Assembly: GCA_016715285.1 (NCBI GenBank)
Contig: JADKAO010000003.1
Coordinates: 124,001-188,000, forward strand
Direction: 5' to 3'
Source of the DNA: Actinomycetales bacterium
GTDB lineage: Bacteria; Actinomycetota; Actinomycetes; Actinomycetales; Dermatophilaceae
DNA: 64,000 nucleotides
Shown: positions 16,228 to 25,552 of the stretch, piece by piece
Position numbering within the stretch: position 1 is the stretch's first letter
Layout: each line of letters begins with the position of its first letter
Notes under the pieces: model-generated
Database searches by the model: none
The model's input: only the letters and a program-made list of their open reading frames with translations
Told to the model about the DNA's origin: nothing
Made by a program: the position numbers and the translations under genes

Positions 16228-17934
16228 TTAGCCGCGGTCGGGGGCCTTCAATCGCGCCGCATCGGCCGCCGCATCATCAGGCATGGTCTGACTGATTCGC
16301 TCAGCCTCGACCCGCTGGCGATAGTGCTCGACCTCGTCCTCCACCGTCGCCTCGTCCCAACCCAACACGGGCGCAACGAGTTCGGCAGCCGGCCGCGACG
16401 CAGTGATTGCCCGGTCGAACGACTCGATCGACAGCCGAGTCCGCCGCGCGAGGATGTCGTCCAGGTGCAACGCGCCTTCGTGCGACGCGGCATACACGAT
16501 CTCCGCTTTGAGGTAATCCTCGCCACCCGCCAGTGGCTCCCCAAGGGACGCGTCCTCAGCCACCAGCGTGAGGATCTCCGTGATGAGGATGCCGTGCCGC
16601 ATGAGCATCTTCTCGATGCGCTCCACGTGCAGCCCCGACTCGCGCGCCAAAGCCGCGCGACGGTTCCACATCGCGGCATACCCGACCGCGCCGACCATGG
16701 GAATGTCCTCGGTCGTCGACTCGGGCACATCGCCGCCGAGCCCCCGCGCGGCCTCGTCAATCGCGTCTTTGGCCATGACCCGATACGTCGTGTACTTGCC
16801 TCCCGCAACCACCACCAAACCCGGCGCCGGGTGAGCGACGATGTGCTCGCGCGACAGCTTGGAGGTCTGGTCACTCTCGCCCGACAAGAGCGGCCGCAGC
16901 CCGGCATACACGCCCTCGACGTCGGCCTGGGTGAGTTCCGTGGTGAGGATCCGGTTGACGTGGCCGAGGAGGTAGTCGATGTCCGCCTGGGTCGCGGCGG
17001 GGTGCGCCTTGTCGAGGTCCCAGTCGGTGTCGGTAGTGCCGATGATCCAGTGCCGCCCCCACGGGATGACAAACAGGACCGACTTCTCGGTGCGCAAGAT
17101 GAGACCGCTCTTGGAATGGATCCGGTCGCGGGGGACGACCAGATGGATGCCTTTGGAAGCGCGCACGTGGAACTGACCGCGCTCGCCGACCATCGCCTGA
17201 GTGTCATCGGTCCAGACCCCGGTCGCGTTGACGACCTGCTTCGCGTGGATCTCGAACTCGCGCCCGCTCAGCTTGTCGAGCGCGCGGACTCCAGTGACCC
17301 GCTCACCTTGGCGCAGGAACCCGACAACCTCGACGCGCGTGGCCACGTGCGCGCCGTAACTCGCTGCGGTGCGGGCGATTTCCATCGTATGCCGCGCGTC
17401 GTCCACCTTCGCGTCGTAATAGTGCACAGCCCCGACGAGGGCGGTCGACTTGAGCGCCGGCGCGATCTTGAGCGCCTGGCGGCGGGTCAGGTGCTTGTGC
17501 CACGGCAGCCCGGCCGAGAACTTGCCCGCACGCGCCATCGAGTCATACAGGCTGAGCCCGGCCTCGACATAGGGCCGCTCGACGACCGGCTTGGTGAGGG
17601 GATAGAGGAACGGGACGGGGCGCACCAAGTGCGGCGCCAGGCGGGTCAGGAGCAGGCCGCGCTCCTTGAGTGCCTCGGCGACAAGTGCGAAGTCGAACAT
17701 CTCGAGATACCGCAGCCCGCCGTGGATGAGTTTGCTGCTGCGGCTGGAGGTGCCTGAGGCGAAGTCGCGCTTCTCGACCAGGCCGACCGAGAGGCCGCGG
17801 GTCACCGCATCGAGAGCGCACCCCGAACCGGTCACCCCACCGCCGACGACGAGGACGTCGAGTTCGGCGCCCGAGGACAGTGCCTCGATGGCCGAGGCCC
17901 GGTATGCCGGTGACAGCGCGGTCGGGTTACTCAT
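16228..17934 (-). CDS. glpD: Aerobic glycerol-3-phosphate dehydrogenase (FAD)
   Basis: This 568-residue flavoenzyme oxidises glycerol-3-phosphate to dihydroxyacetone phosphate at the inner membrane and feeds electrons to quinone. The N-terminal Rossmann FAD site is LDVLVVGGGVTGSGCALDA (about residues 24-42). Other landmarks are ASGTSSRSSKLIHGGLRYLE, GVWTDDTQAM, WGRHWIIGTTDTDWD, and GGKYTTYRVMAKDAIDEAAR near the end of the oxidase domain, followed by the helical C-terminal domain. All are present and uninterrupted. glpK follows only after two unrelated genes on the other strand. No glpF facilitator is in the window. Confidence 0.96.
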   Translation of the reverse strand: MSNPTALSPAYRASAIEALSSGAELDVLVVGGGVTGSGCALDAVTRGLSVGLVEKRDFASGTSSRSSKLIHGGLRYLEMFDFALVAEALKERGLLLTRLAPHLVRPVPFLYPLTKPVVERPYVEAGLSLYDSMARAGKFSAGLPWHKHLTRRQALKIAPALKSTALVGAVHYYDAKVDDARHTMEIARTAASYGAHVATRVEVVGFLRQGERVTGVRALDKLSGREFEIHAKQVVNATGVWTDDTQAMVGERGQFHVRASKGIHLVVPRDRIHSKSGLILRTEKSVLFVIPWGRHWIIGTTDTDWDLDKAHPAATQADIDYLLGHVNRILTTELTQADVEGVYAGLRPLLSGESDQTSKLSREHIVAHPAPGLVVVAGGKYTTYRVMAKDAIDEAARGLGGDVPESTTEDIPMVGAVGYAAMWNRRAALARESGLHVERIEKMLMRHGILITEILTLVAEDASLGEPLAGGEDYLKAEIVYAASHEGALHLDDILARRTRLSIESFDRAITASRPAAELVAPVLGWDEATVEDEVEHYRQRVEAERISQTMPDDAAADAARLKAPDRG

Positions 17935-18014
17935 GGGTACATTGTCCCACCGCGTATGCCGTGCTGTGGGTCCGGAGGGGTCAGGATGAGCCGGCTGCCG
18001 ATATCGTCACCTGC

Positions 18015-18401
18015 ATGAACTTCGAGAAGGTGGTTTTCGGCTTCTTCGTGTTGCTGGCGGCGACGCTGAACTTCGGCTTCTTCTACGGCGACATCCTCGA
18101 CCCGCGCGTTCACAACGTTTTCGAGCTATATGCCGCGGTGGTGGTCAACCTCATCGTCATCATCTTGAAGTTCGGGGACCGGACCCAGATGGGGGCCGTG
18201 CACCTCGCGACAAGCCTGGTCGCCACGCTGCAACTCGTGGGCGCCGCAGCGATTTACATCTACGCGTCTGAGGTGTCGACCCTCGGGATGGACGCGCACG
18301 CCATCTCGAGTGTGGTCTCACTCTGCGGAGGTGCGCTGGTCGCCAACATTGTCTCCATCGTGCTGCTGGTCATCGAAACCTCATCGTTCCGTCACCGCTG
18401 A
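18015..18401 (+). CDS. DUF6394-family membrane protein
   Basis: A 128-residue protein with four helices (about residues 7-27, 38-53, 62-86 and 97-121). Its start MNFEKVVFGFFVLLAATLNF and the segment VVNLIVIILKFGDRTQMGAV match what I recall of DUF6394. ATG 18015 is the first start that avoids the upstream promoter. In several bacteria this family is encoded beside a potassium-channel/TrkA-N protein, as here (next gene), so it probably assists or regulates that channel. No motif indicates transport chemistry of its own. Confidence 0.8.
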   Translation: MNFEKVVFGFFVLLAATLNFGFFYGDILDPRVHNVFELYAAVVVNLIVIILKFGDRTQMGAVHLATSLVATLQLVGAAAIYIYASEVSTLGMDAHAISSVVSLCGGALVANIVSIVLLVIETSSFRHR

Positions 18402-18537
18402 CCTGAAGCTGAGTTCCTGTGCCCTCAGCCCGTTTGCCGAGCGTCCGTGGAGCCGCCCTGATCGCGCGCGGGTCTCGCGTCGCCATGTCGTCAACGTCCC
18501 CGATGACTCCGCCAACACCGACGTCATCTTCATCCTG

Positions 18538-20064
18538 ATGCGGCGGCTACGGCTGCCGCTCATCATCCTCGTGTGCATCCTCACCATCGCCACGTTCGGG
18601 ATGTCGCAGATCGACGGGGTCGACTTTGACGGTAATCCGCGTCGGCTGACCGTCTTTGAGTCGTTTTACTTCATGAGCTACACCGCGGCGACGGTGGGTT
18701 ACACCGAACTCTTCCCCTACACGTCCGCGCAGCGGATGTGGGTCACTGCATCGATTTACGCCGGTGTGCTCGGGTGGGCGTTCGCTCTGGGGACGTTTTT
18801 CTCGATCCTTGGCGATCAGACCTTCAAGGACGCGCTCGGGTTGCAGCGATTCCGCCGTGCGGTCCACCGGATCAACGAGCCCTTCCACATTGTCGCCGGC
18901 TTCGGCAACGCCGGTCGGCTCGTGAGCAACGGGTTGAACAACCTCGGCCATCGGTTCGTTGTGATCGACTCCCAACGCTCGCGCATCGATGTCTTGACCG
19001 CCGATCAGTTGGAGTCCGATCCCCCGATCAACTTGGCGGTTCTCATGTCGGCCCACTTGCTCCGGCCAGAGCTCAGCGTGATCGCCAGGTCGGGCCAACA
19101 AGATGCCGAAGAGCAGATGTACGCCTTCGATCCGGACGCGGTGATCAACCCGTACGACCGGTATGGCGGCTACTTGGTGCTGGCCCTGCAGCGACCGATC
19201 ACCCACCAGCTGCTGACCTGGGTGCTTGCCGCGAATGGCTCCGAGATGCCTCCTCGCCGGGAGGGACTCGCCGCGGGCAAATGGATCATCTATGGCGACG
19301 GGGAGTTCGCGCAGGAGGTGTTCTCCGACCTGACGCGAGCGGAGCTCGAGGTCGTCATCGTCAACCCGGCCGACGGGGTTCCTGATGTGACTGATGCGGT
19401 GGGACTCGTTGTGGGCACCTCAGTGGACACGGACAACTTGTCGACAGCCTCACGTGCGCGCCTCAGCAACCCCGACCTTTTCGTCGCGGTGCGGCAGCGC
19501 ACGCACACCAATGCGCTGCTGCTCGAAGCGCTCGACTTCGACTCCGTCTTTAGCCCAACCGATCTGGTCGCGCAGGAAGTACTCGCCCGGTTGACAACCC
19601 CACACTTGTGGCGGTTCATCACCAAGGTGGCGGAGCAGGAAGACGCCTGGTCGGAGGAGTTGATCACCCGGCTCGAGGCCACCTGTGGGTCGCGCTCGCC
19701 GCGTATCCGGCGGCTGATCGTCAACGAAGTCGAGGCTCCTGCGGTGACCCGGTGGCTTCGCGGTGGCGGCAAACTCGCTCTGGGAGAGTTGGTTTCGGGG
19801 TCTAGCGGTCCCAACACGCCGACGGCCGCAGTGGTGCTCATGATGGCTCGGAATGGTGAGGACGTCTTGACCCCCGCTGACGACATCCAGGTCCGCGAGG
19901 GTGATGTCCTGCTCATCGCGGGTCGATCAGTTGCCTTCGCCGATCTCGATGAGTTGCTCCGCCAAGACTCGACGGTCGCCTTCGTCGCAACCGGTGAGTA
20001 CCCCGACGACACCGCCGTCTGGCGGATGATCCGTCGCTGGAGCGAGCGCCGCAAAGCCAGCTAA
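18538..20064 (+). CDS. K+ channel with TrkA-N (RCK) domains
   Basis: The membrane part has an outer helix (LPLIILVCILTIATFGM), a pore loop with filter TAATVGYTELFPYTSAQR, and an inner helix (YAGVLGWAFALGTFFSIL). Cytoplasmic regulatory Rossmann domains follow (HIVAGFGNAGRLVSNGLN; KWIIYGDGEFAQEVFSDL) and a TrkA-C-like end (LTPADDIQVREGDVLLIAG). Compared with the usual TVGYG or TIGFGE filter, this one reads TVGYTE, an uncommon change at the fourth filter position that may alter selectivity. The start is uncertain: ATG 18538 is the first standard start, but coding-like sequence (VVNVPDDSANTDVIFIL) extends upstream to about 18484 without ATG or GTG. It forms a likely operon with DUF6394. Confidence 0.85.
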   Translation: MRRLRLPLIILVCILTIATFGMSQIDGVDFDGNPRRLTVFESFYFMSYTAATVGYTELFPYTSAQRMWVTASIYAGVLGWAFALGTFFSILGDQTFKDALGLQRFRRAVHRINEPFHIVAGFGNAGRLVSNGLNNLGHRFVVIDSQRSRIDVLTADQLESDPPINLAVLMSAHLLRPELSVIARSGQQDAEEQMYAFDPDAVINPYDRYGGYLVLALQRPITHQLLTWVLAANGSEMPPRREGLAAGKWIIYGDGEFAQEVFSDLTRAELEVVIVNPADGVPDVTDAVGLVVGTSVDTDNLSTASRARLSNPDLFVAVRQRTHTNALLLEALDFDSVFSPTDLVAQEVLARLTTPHLWRFITKVAEQEDAWSEELITRLEATCGSRSPRIRRLIVNEVEAPAVTRWLRGGGKLALGELVSGSSGPNTPTAAVVLMMARNGEDVLTPADDIQVREGDVLLIAGRSVAFADLDELLRQDSTVAFVATGEYPDDTAVWRMIRRWSERRKAS

Positions 20065-20078
20065 CGAGGCGAGTATGC

Positions 20079-20372
20079 CGTGCCGCGCAGCGGCCCGCTA
20101 GCTCGATCTTCGGGACCGATGCGTATGCCGCGTTGGACACCAAAGCGGCGGTCTTGCTGGAGTCGATTGTCCGCCACCCCTCCCTTGTCGATGGCAACAA
20201 GCGGCTGGGCTGGCTCGCGCTGGTCGTGTTCTATGGGCTGAACGAGGTCACGCTCGAGGCGCCTGACGATGAGGCCTACGGGTTGGTGATCGGGGTCGCC
20301 GAGGGATCGCTTGATTACCACTCGGTCGCTGCGCAGCTCGCGGCCTGGTGCCGCGGAGACGCGCTCGCCTAA
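20079..20372 (+). pseudogene. doc: Doc-type (death-on-curing, Fic fold) toxin, 5' truncated
   Basis: The open frame reads AAQRPASSIFGTDAYAAL, then KAAVLLESIVRHPSLVDGNK and RLGWLALVVFYGLN. The Doc Fic-like motif is normally HPFxDGNKR; here it reads HPSLVDGNKR with one extra residue, so its activity is doubtful. The N-terminal quarter of a normal Doc (about 125 residues) is missing, there is no start codon in a sensible place, and no Phd antitoxin gene precedes it. The break lies 10-20 nt after the K+ channel stop and next to GTATGCCG octamers (20073, 20123). Its TAA overlaps the glpK stop codon on the other strand. It looks like a decayed toxin-antitoxin remnant. Confidence 0.75.
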
Positions 20373-21901
20373 TCCACCCAGTCGAGAGTGCGGGCGACGG
20401 CCTTGCGCCACCCGGCATACCCCTGCTCGCGTTGTTCGTCGCTCCACTGCGGTGACCACCTGCGGTCTTCTTGCCAGTTGGAGCGCAACTCGTCGGTCGA
20501 GGACCAGAAGCCGGTCGCGAGGCCGGCGGCATACGCGGCCCCGAGTGCGGTCGTTTCGGCGACGACTGGCTTGCTCACCTCGACCCCGAGGATGTCGGCC
20601 TGGATTTGCATGGCGAGCGAGTTGGCGGTGACGCCGCCGTCGACCTTGAGGCGGGTGAGGTCGAAGTCGACCCCGCTGCTCGCGACGTCGGCCACCATCG
20701 CGTCCGCGACGTCCTTGGTCTGGTAGCAGATGGCCTCCAGGGTCGCCCGCGCGAGGTGCGCGTTGGTGTTGTAGCGCGAGAGCCCGACGATCGCGCCGCG
20801 CGCATCCGAGCGCCAGTAGGGCGCAAAGAGCCCCGAGAAGGCAGGCACGAAGTAGATCCCGCCCGAGTCCGCGACGCTCGCGGCGAGGGCCTCGATCTCG
20901 GACGCGCCACTGATGATGCCCAGTTGGTCGCGTAGCCACTGGACCGCAGAGCCCGTCACCGCAATAGAACCTTCGAGCGCGTATGCCGCGGGCGCGTCAC
21001 CGAGCTTGTAAGCGACCGTCGTGAGCAGCCCGTTGTGCGACCGCACCAACTCCTCGCCGGTGTTGATCAGCATGAAATTGCCGGTGCCGTAGGTGTTTTT
21101 GGCTTCCCCGGGAGCAAAACACACCTGCCCCACTGTGGCCGCTTGTTGGTCCCCAAGGTCCCCACAGATCCGCAGCGCGCCACCCCAGGAGGCGTTGCCG
21201 GGGACGTTGGACACGGCATACGCGTCGGGGTGGCTGGAAGGCAAGATCTCCGGAAGCATCGCGCGCGGCACCCCAAAGAAGCCGAGCAACTCGTCGTCCC
21301 AGTCGAGGGTCTCCAGGTCCATGAGCATGGTGCGCGACGCGTTGGTGACGTCGGTGACGTGCCGGCCGCCGCGCGGACCTCCGGTGAGGTTCCAGATCAC
21401 CCAGGTGTCGGGGGTGCCAAAGATCGCGTCGCCGCGCTCGGCCGCCTCGCGCAGTCCCTCGACCTCCTCCAGGAGCCACTGGAGCTTGCCGCCGGAGAAG
21501 TACGTCGCCGGGGGGAGGCCAGCCTTGCGCCGGATGACGTCGCCGCGGCCGTCGGCGTCCAAGGCCGAGGCGATCGCCGACGTGCGAGTGTCCTGCCAGA
21601 CGAGCGCGTTGGCATAGGGCCGTCCGGTATGCCGGTCCCACACGATCGTCGTCTCGCGCTGGTTGGTGATCCCGATTGAATCGAGATCACTCGCCCGCAA
21701 ACCAGCACCTGCCAAAGCCGAGCCGATAACGGTCTGCGTGCGCTCCCAGATTTCCAGGGGGTTGTGCTCGACCCAGCCCGAGCGCGGCAAGATCTGCTCG
21801 TGTTCGAGCTGATGCTTGCCGACTTCGCGCCCCGCGTGATCAAAGATCATGAAGCGCGTGCTCGTCGTGCCCTGGTCGATCGCACCCACGAAATCAGCCA
21901 T
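20369..21901 (-). CDS. glpK: Glycerol kinase
   Basis: At 510 residues this is a full-length FGGY kinase that phosphorylates glycerol to glycerol-3-phosphate with ATP, supplying GlpD encoded nearby. Landmarks are [20 protein letters not shown] at the N-terminus, [52 protein letters not shown] and [19 protein letters not shown]. Catalytic Asp and ATP-binding glycines are in place. The start ATG 21901 gives [13 protein letters not shown]. The two-ATPase operon lies immediately upstream on the same strand, its stop only 3 nt from this start, so read-through transcription is possible. Confidence 0.96.
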   Translation of the reverse strand: MADFVGAIDQGTTSTRFMIFDHAGREVGKHQLEHEQILPRSGWVEHNPLEIWERTQTVIGSALAGAGLRASDLDSIGITNQRETTIVWDRHTGRPYANALVWQDTRTSAIASALDADGRGDVIRRKAGLPPATYFSGGKLQWLLEEVEGLREAAERGDAIFGTPDTWVIWNLTGGPRGGRHVTDVTNASRTMLMDLETLDWDDELLGFFGVPRAMLPEILPSSHPDAYAVSNVPGNASWGGALRICGDLGDQQAATVGQVCFAPGEAKNTYGTGNFMLINTGEELVRSHNGLLTTVAYKLGDAPAAYALEGSIAVTGSAVQWLRDQLGIISGASEIEALAASVADSGGIYFVPAFSGLFAPYWRSDARGAIVGLSRYNTNAHLARATLEAICYQTKDVADAMVADVASSGVDFDLTRLKVDGGVTANSLAMQIQADILGVEVSKPVVAETTALGAAYAAGLATGFWSSTDELRSNWQEDRRWSPQWSDEQREQGYAGWRKAVARTLDWVD

Positions 21902-21904
21902 GGT

Positions 21905-24397
21905 TCACCCTGGCACAGCAGTCCTCTGCGTGACGAGATCTCGGAGCTCTTCGGGGAGACGCATGAGTGACTCGGGGTCTCCGTCAAGGGCAGTCGCGAC
22001 GTTGTCTGTAACACCCTGTACCGGGCCGCCAGCGGCACGGTATGCCGCGATCCAATCCCGATGGCTGCCCGGCCTCTTCAGTCTGAGCAGCTGCAAAATC
22101 GGAGTCGCCTCGACGATTGTTGCGCTTCCTGGTGGTCCGGCCAACCCACGAGTCAAAGATGCCGAGCGATCTGGCGTGACGGAATGGGAGGACACGTGCA
22201 GGGACACCCAGTTGATCACTTCTTCAGATGAGCCATCGAGTTCGGCTGGCATCGCTCCCAGCTCAAGACTCACGAGAGCCAGTGCGCCTCTTGTGGTGAG
22301 CGTGGCGGGGTGGTCGGGTCCGAGGACGCGGACTCGGTCGCGTAGCAGGGCGGTGTATTGGTCGCGGGCTGTGTCCGGGTCTCCAGCCTCACCGGTCCAG
22401 CCAGCGAGGTTGGCGCGGGTGGTGAGCGTGTCGGGGTGGTCGGGTCCGAGGACGCGGGTTACGTCGGGTAGGAGTGCGGTGTATTGGTCGCGGGCTGTGT
22501 CGGGGTCTCCGGCCTCACCGGTCCAGTTGGCGAGGTTGCCGCGGGCGTTGGGCCTGTCGGGGTGGTCGGGTCCGAGGACGCGGGTTACGTCGGGTAGGAG
22601 TGCGGTGTATTGGTCGCGGGCTGTGTCGGGGTCTCCAGCCTCACCGGTCCAGTAGGCCAGGCCGAAGCGGGTGGATAGTGTGTCGGGGTGGTCGGGTCCG
22701 AGGAAACGGTCTTGGTCGGGTAGGAGTGCGGTGTATTGGTCGCGGGCTGCGTCGGGGTCCCCAGCCTCACCGATCCAGAAGGCCACTTCCTCTCGAACAA
22801 GAAGCCCAAGAGCGCCATCAAGGCCCTTGCCCAGAAGATTGAGGAGTAGGTCCCTAGCTGACTCCGGATCCCTGCGGCCATTCCAGCCGGCCGCAATCAG
22901 TGTGAGCACTTCGTGATCTCTTGTCGACCAGGGGCGACCCAACAGCGAAGTGAGGGAGTCCCCGAGAACGTCGGGAACCGACCGTTCAGTCTTTGTGGAT
23001 CTCGCGGCTTCGACGCTCTCCTCTAGTGCGCGGGACAACTCGAGGCTCCCGACGACCGCCGAGGTGCACGTCCCGACTCTCCAGGATCGAACCTCCGCCA
23101 TCAACTCATCCGCGTCCCGAGAGGCGTAAGCAGCGTCGGAACGTCCTTTGGGGTCGCCCAGGATTGTCGTCGCAAGAAGCCGTTCCGCCACCGAACCGCG
23201 CTCCGCCCACGCGAGGTGTTGACGCCGTTCGCTGACTGAGTACCACCCACGAAGCACCTCGACAAGCACCCGTAGGGGTTCGCCCCGGCTCTCGCGATAC
23301 TGCAGGTGGTGCCTTAACAAAGGCTCCCGCAGCTCGTACCAGGACCTACGCTGGTCCCCACCAGGCGCCTTCTCAGACCGCACCCAACTTGCATCGGCCA
23401 GTCGCCCAAGTGCGGTGGCAGCCGCTCTAGGCTCAACGCCGGTCAGGGCGGACAACTCGGTGACTGTCATGGCTCCTTGGCTGCGCCCCAACTCGACCAC
23501 GAGCTTCTGGTCGATCCCACCGAGTTCCCACAGGCGTTGTTGGTAATACGGGGCCAGGTCGTCGAGGAGCTTCTCCACTGCAGGCACCAACTCATCCAAG
23601 GAACTGATGGTTACCGCCTCAGCAAGAATCTGCCAGAGCCGCGGAGAGCCGCCCGCTAGGTGTGCAACCGCTCGCAGTCGAGACTCACCTTGGGGTGACA
23701 TGACATAGGCGGCAAGATCGGGTTTGCCGCGTCCCACAGCTCGGCGCCGGACGATCTCGGCGCCCTCCTCGACGCTGAGATCCTGCAGGTGCTCGACGTC
23801 GAACGAGCCATACCACGGCTCACTGCGAGAGGTGACTCCCGAAAAGAGCAGCGGGGTTGAGGCTAAGACCAGGACATGCGCGTTGGTCTCGACGAAGCCC
23901 CTCAATGCGCCCGAATCCGCACGGCCTAGCTCACGGAACACCCGATCGAGATTCTCAATTGCAAGGACAAGCGCGCGCTGCCCGACGTGGCCTTCAAGGA
24001 GCCGCTCCAAGTCCCCCACTTTCTTCGAACGGCGCAATTCCTGGGCTCGGCCGACCATGTTCGAATCGAGAGAGCGAGCGATCTCGACGAGAAGATCTGC
24101 GTACGAGGAGATACTCAGTGCGTCTTCCTGGATCGACGCCACCGCAATGCTCTGCGCGACAACTGGATCCGCCAGGGCGCGATGCAGGGCTACCGAGAGC
24201 GTGTGCGTCTTGCCGCTTCCTCGTGATCCCACGAGCAGGGTATGCCGTCGTGCTCCGCTGCGAGCAGCGTCTCGGACCCGATCTGCCACACGCTCGATGA
24301 CTTCGTCCCTCCCGACTGTCGCGTCATCGAGACGCTCGGCCGCGATGGCCGTCGGGGTGAAGATCGGGTGCGTTGAGGTCAACAGCACGTCGCTCAT
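21905..24397 (-). CDS. NTPase with winged helix and tandem TPR repeats (STAND-like)
   Basis: This large regulator or effector of about 830 residues begins at the ATG of an ATGA overlap with the upstream AAA gene (an alternative start lies at 24415). The ATPase domain has Walker A LLVGSRGSGKTHTLSVALH (about residues 50-68), Walker B ALVLAIENLDRVF, and sensor VLVLASTPLLF. A winged helix follows (about 330-400, TVTELSALTGVEPRAAATAL), then a helical array, then four 42-residue kinesin-light-chain-type TPR units (TGEAGDPDTARDQYTALLPD, GPDHPDTL). No separate effector domain (TIR, nuclease, protease) is visible at either end. The architecture is that of signal-transduction or defence NTPases; the function is unknown. 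Confidence 0.75.
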   Translation of the reverse strand: MSDVLLTSTHPIFTPTAIAAERLDDATVGRDEVIERVADRVRDAARSGARRHTLLVGSRGSGKTHTLSVALHRALADPVVAQSIAVASIQEDALSISSYADLLVEIARSLDSNMVGRAQELRRSKKVGDLERLLEGHVGQRALVLAIENLDRVFRELGRADSGALRGFVETNAHVLVLASTPLLFSGVTSRSEPWYGSFDVEHLQDLSVEEGAEIVRRRAVGRGKPDLAAYVMSPQGESRLRAVAHLAGGSPRLWQILAEAVTISSLDELVPAVEKLLDDLAPYYQQRLWELGGIDQKLVVELGRSQGAMTVTELSALTGVEPRAAATALGRLADASWVRSEKAPGGDQRRSWYELREPLLRHHLQYRESRGEPLRVLVEVLRGWYSVSERRQHLAWAERGSVAERLLATTILGDPKGRSDAAYASRDADELMAEVRSWRVGTCTSAVVGSLELSRALEESVEAARSTKTERSVPDVLGDSLTSLLGRPWSTRDHEVLTLIAAGWNGRRDPESARDLLLNLLGKGLDGALGLLVREEVAFWIGEAGDPDAARDQYTALLPDQDRFLGPDHPDTLSTRFGLAYWTGEAGDPDTARDQYTALLPDVTRVLGPDHPDRPNARGNLANWTGEAGDPDTARDQYTALLPDVTRVLGPDHPDTLTTRANLAGWTGEAGDPDTARDQYTALLRDRVRVLGPDHPATLTTRGALALVSLELGAMPAELDGSSEEVINWVSLHVSSHSVTPDRSASLTRGLAGPPGSATIVEATPILQLLRLKRPGSHRDWIAAYRAAGGPVQGVTDNVATALDGDPESLMRLPEELRDLVTQRTAVPG
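22290..22793 (-). repeat. 126-bp tandem repeats encoding TPR units
   Basis: Four copies of a 126-bp unit run head to tail within the NTPase-TPR gene; the shared TGGTCGGGTCCGAGGA (plus strand) begins at 22311, 22437, 22563 and 22689, exactly 126 bp apart. The units differ at few positions, mostly in the arm encoding DTLTTR/DRPNAR, which points to recent expansion by slippage or recombination. Copy number probably varies between strains. Confidence 0.9.
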
Positions 24398-25545
24398 CGC
24401 CACGTCGCCATCCAAGCTCTCCGCACGATCTCACTGCGGAACGAGTTCGCTTTGCCCTCGCGACGCAGGTAATGATCCTGCTCCAGCAGTTCGATGAGGT
24501 CGATGAGCCCTCGTCGGGACGTCTCGCCGGCATGTGGTGTCGCTGCGAGTAGCCGCATAACGTCGTTGACACCCAGCGCCCCGGTGGCCCCCGCGAAGAT
24601 GTCCAGGACGGAATACGCAAGCTCCTCGCGATCTGGGTAGTACTCGGGCACCCGGTCGCGGTAATGACGCAGATTCCACGGATCGTCAACGTGGTGCAGG
24701 GCCTCGTCGACAAGTTGGGCAGGCAGGCTCGTCGCCGCGAAGCCGTGAACTCCGATGTGGTTGCGGGTGTCTCGGACGAGGTGGTGGATGTAGTAGGGGA
24801 TACCTTCGGCGGCTTTGTGCACGGCAACCGCGAATGCGTTCGGATCGATAGCGTTAATGGAATCCCCAGCCATGAGGCAGCGTGCGAGGTAGACACCGTC
24901 AGCCTCCACGAGCGGACCAACGTGCTCCTTGGTGATGTCGTTGAGGCTGCCTGGCGATGACTTCGCGATGTGATGGAAGCCGATCGATCCGAGGAGAAGC
25001 ATGGAGAGACCCGATCCGTGCTCCTGGCGCACACGGCGCAGCGTGTCAAGCACTGCGGCTCCGGCTCCGGGCTTCTCCTGCTCCATCGCGCGTGCCAGTA
25101 TCGGTACCTCGTCGATGATGACGACGACGCGTTTGTCGGTGCCCCTCTCAGAGATCTTCGTGAGCAGCTGGTCAAGGCCTACGATCGGCGCCCTGCGGCG
25201 AGCCTCAAACGGGCCAGCTTTGACGGTTGGTTCCCACCGCTGCAGTTCGGAAGTGAGCTGAAACTCCTTTTCTATCTCTCGGCTGAGGGCGTCAACGAAA
25301 TCCCCGAAACTGGCGCGCTCCGCACTCACCCGAACGACAGGGTGTCCCCTCCTTCGGAGGCCGTGTTCTACGACGCGTGAGAAACATGTCTTCCCCGTGC
25401 GTCGGTCCCCCGTAAGGAGAACGCTCTGCCCTCCGAGCAAGAGCTTCTCGACGTCAGAAGCGGACTGATCCCTACCGAGGATGTCGTTAACGTCGGGGAG
25501 GCCGCCGAGCGTCAGCGGGATGGGACGAATGGGGCGCTGCGTCAT
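24394..25545 (-). CDS. AAA ATPase (archaeal-ATPase-like) with C-terminal winged helix
   Basis: A 383-residue protein. The start ATG 25545 (MTQRPIRPIPLTLGGLPDVN) is chosen because the frame upstream runs into the inverted repeat. Walker A is LLTGDRRTGKTCFSRVVE (about residues 43-60), Walker B KRVVVIIDEVPILARAM (about 140-156), and sensor 1 SMLLLGSIGFHHIA. The C-terminal part (about 300-383) looks like a winged helix (LGVNDVMRLLAATPHAGETS). It resembles the mobile archaeal-type ATPases (PF01637-like). It overlaps the NTPase-TPR gene by 4 nt (ATGA), so the two products are probably made together and may act as a sensor/switch pair. Its substrate is unknown. Confidence 0.75.
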   Translation of the reverse strand: MTQRPIRPIPLTLGGLPDVNDILGRDQSASDVEKLLLGGQSVLLTGDRRTGKTCFSRVVEHGLRRRGHPVVRVSAERASFGDFVDALSREIEKEFQLTSELQRWEPTVKAGPFEARRRAPIVGLDQLLTKISERGTDKRVVVIIDEVPILARAMEQEKPGAGAAVLDTLRRVRQEHGSGLSMLLLGSIGFHHIAKSSPGSLNDITKEHVGPLVEADGVYLARCLMAGDSINAIDPNAFAVAVHKAAEGIPYYIHHLVRDTRNHIGVHGFAATSLPAQLVDEALHHVDDPWNLRHYRDRVPEYYPDREELAYSVLDIFAGATGALGVNDVMRLLAATPHAGETSRRGLIDLIELLEQDHYLRREGKANSFRSEIVRRAWMATWR

Positions 25546-25552
25546 AACGCTT

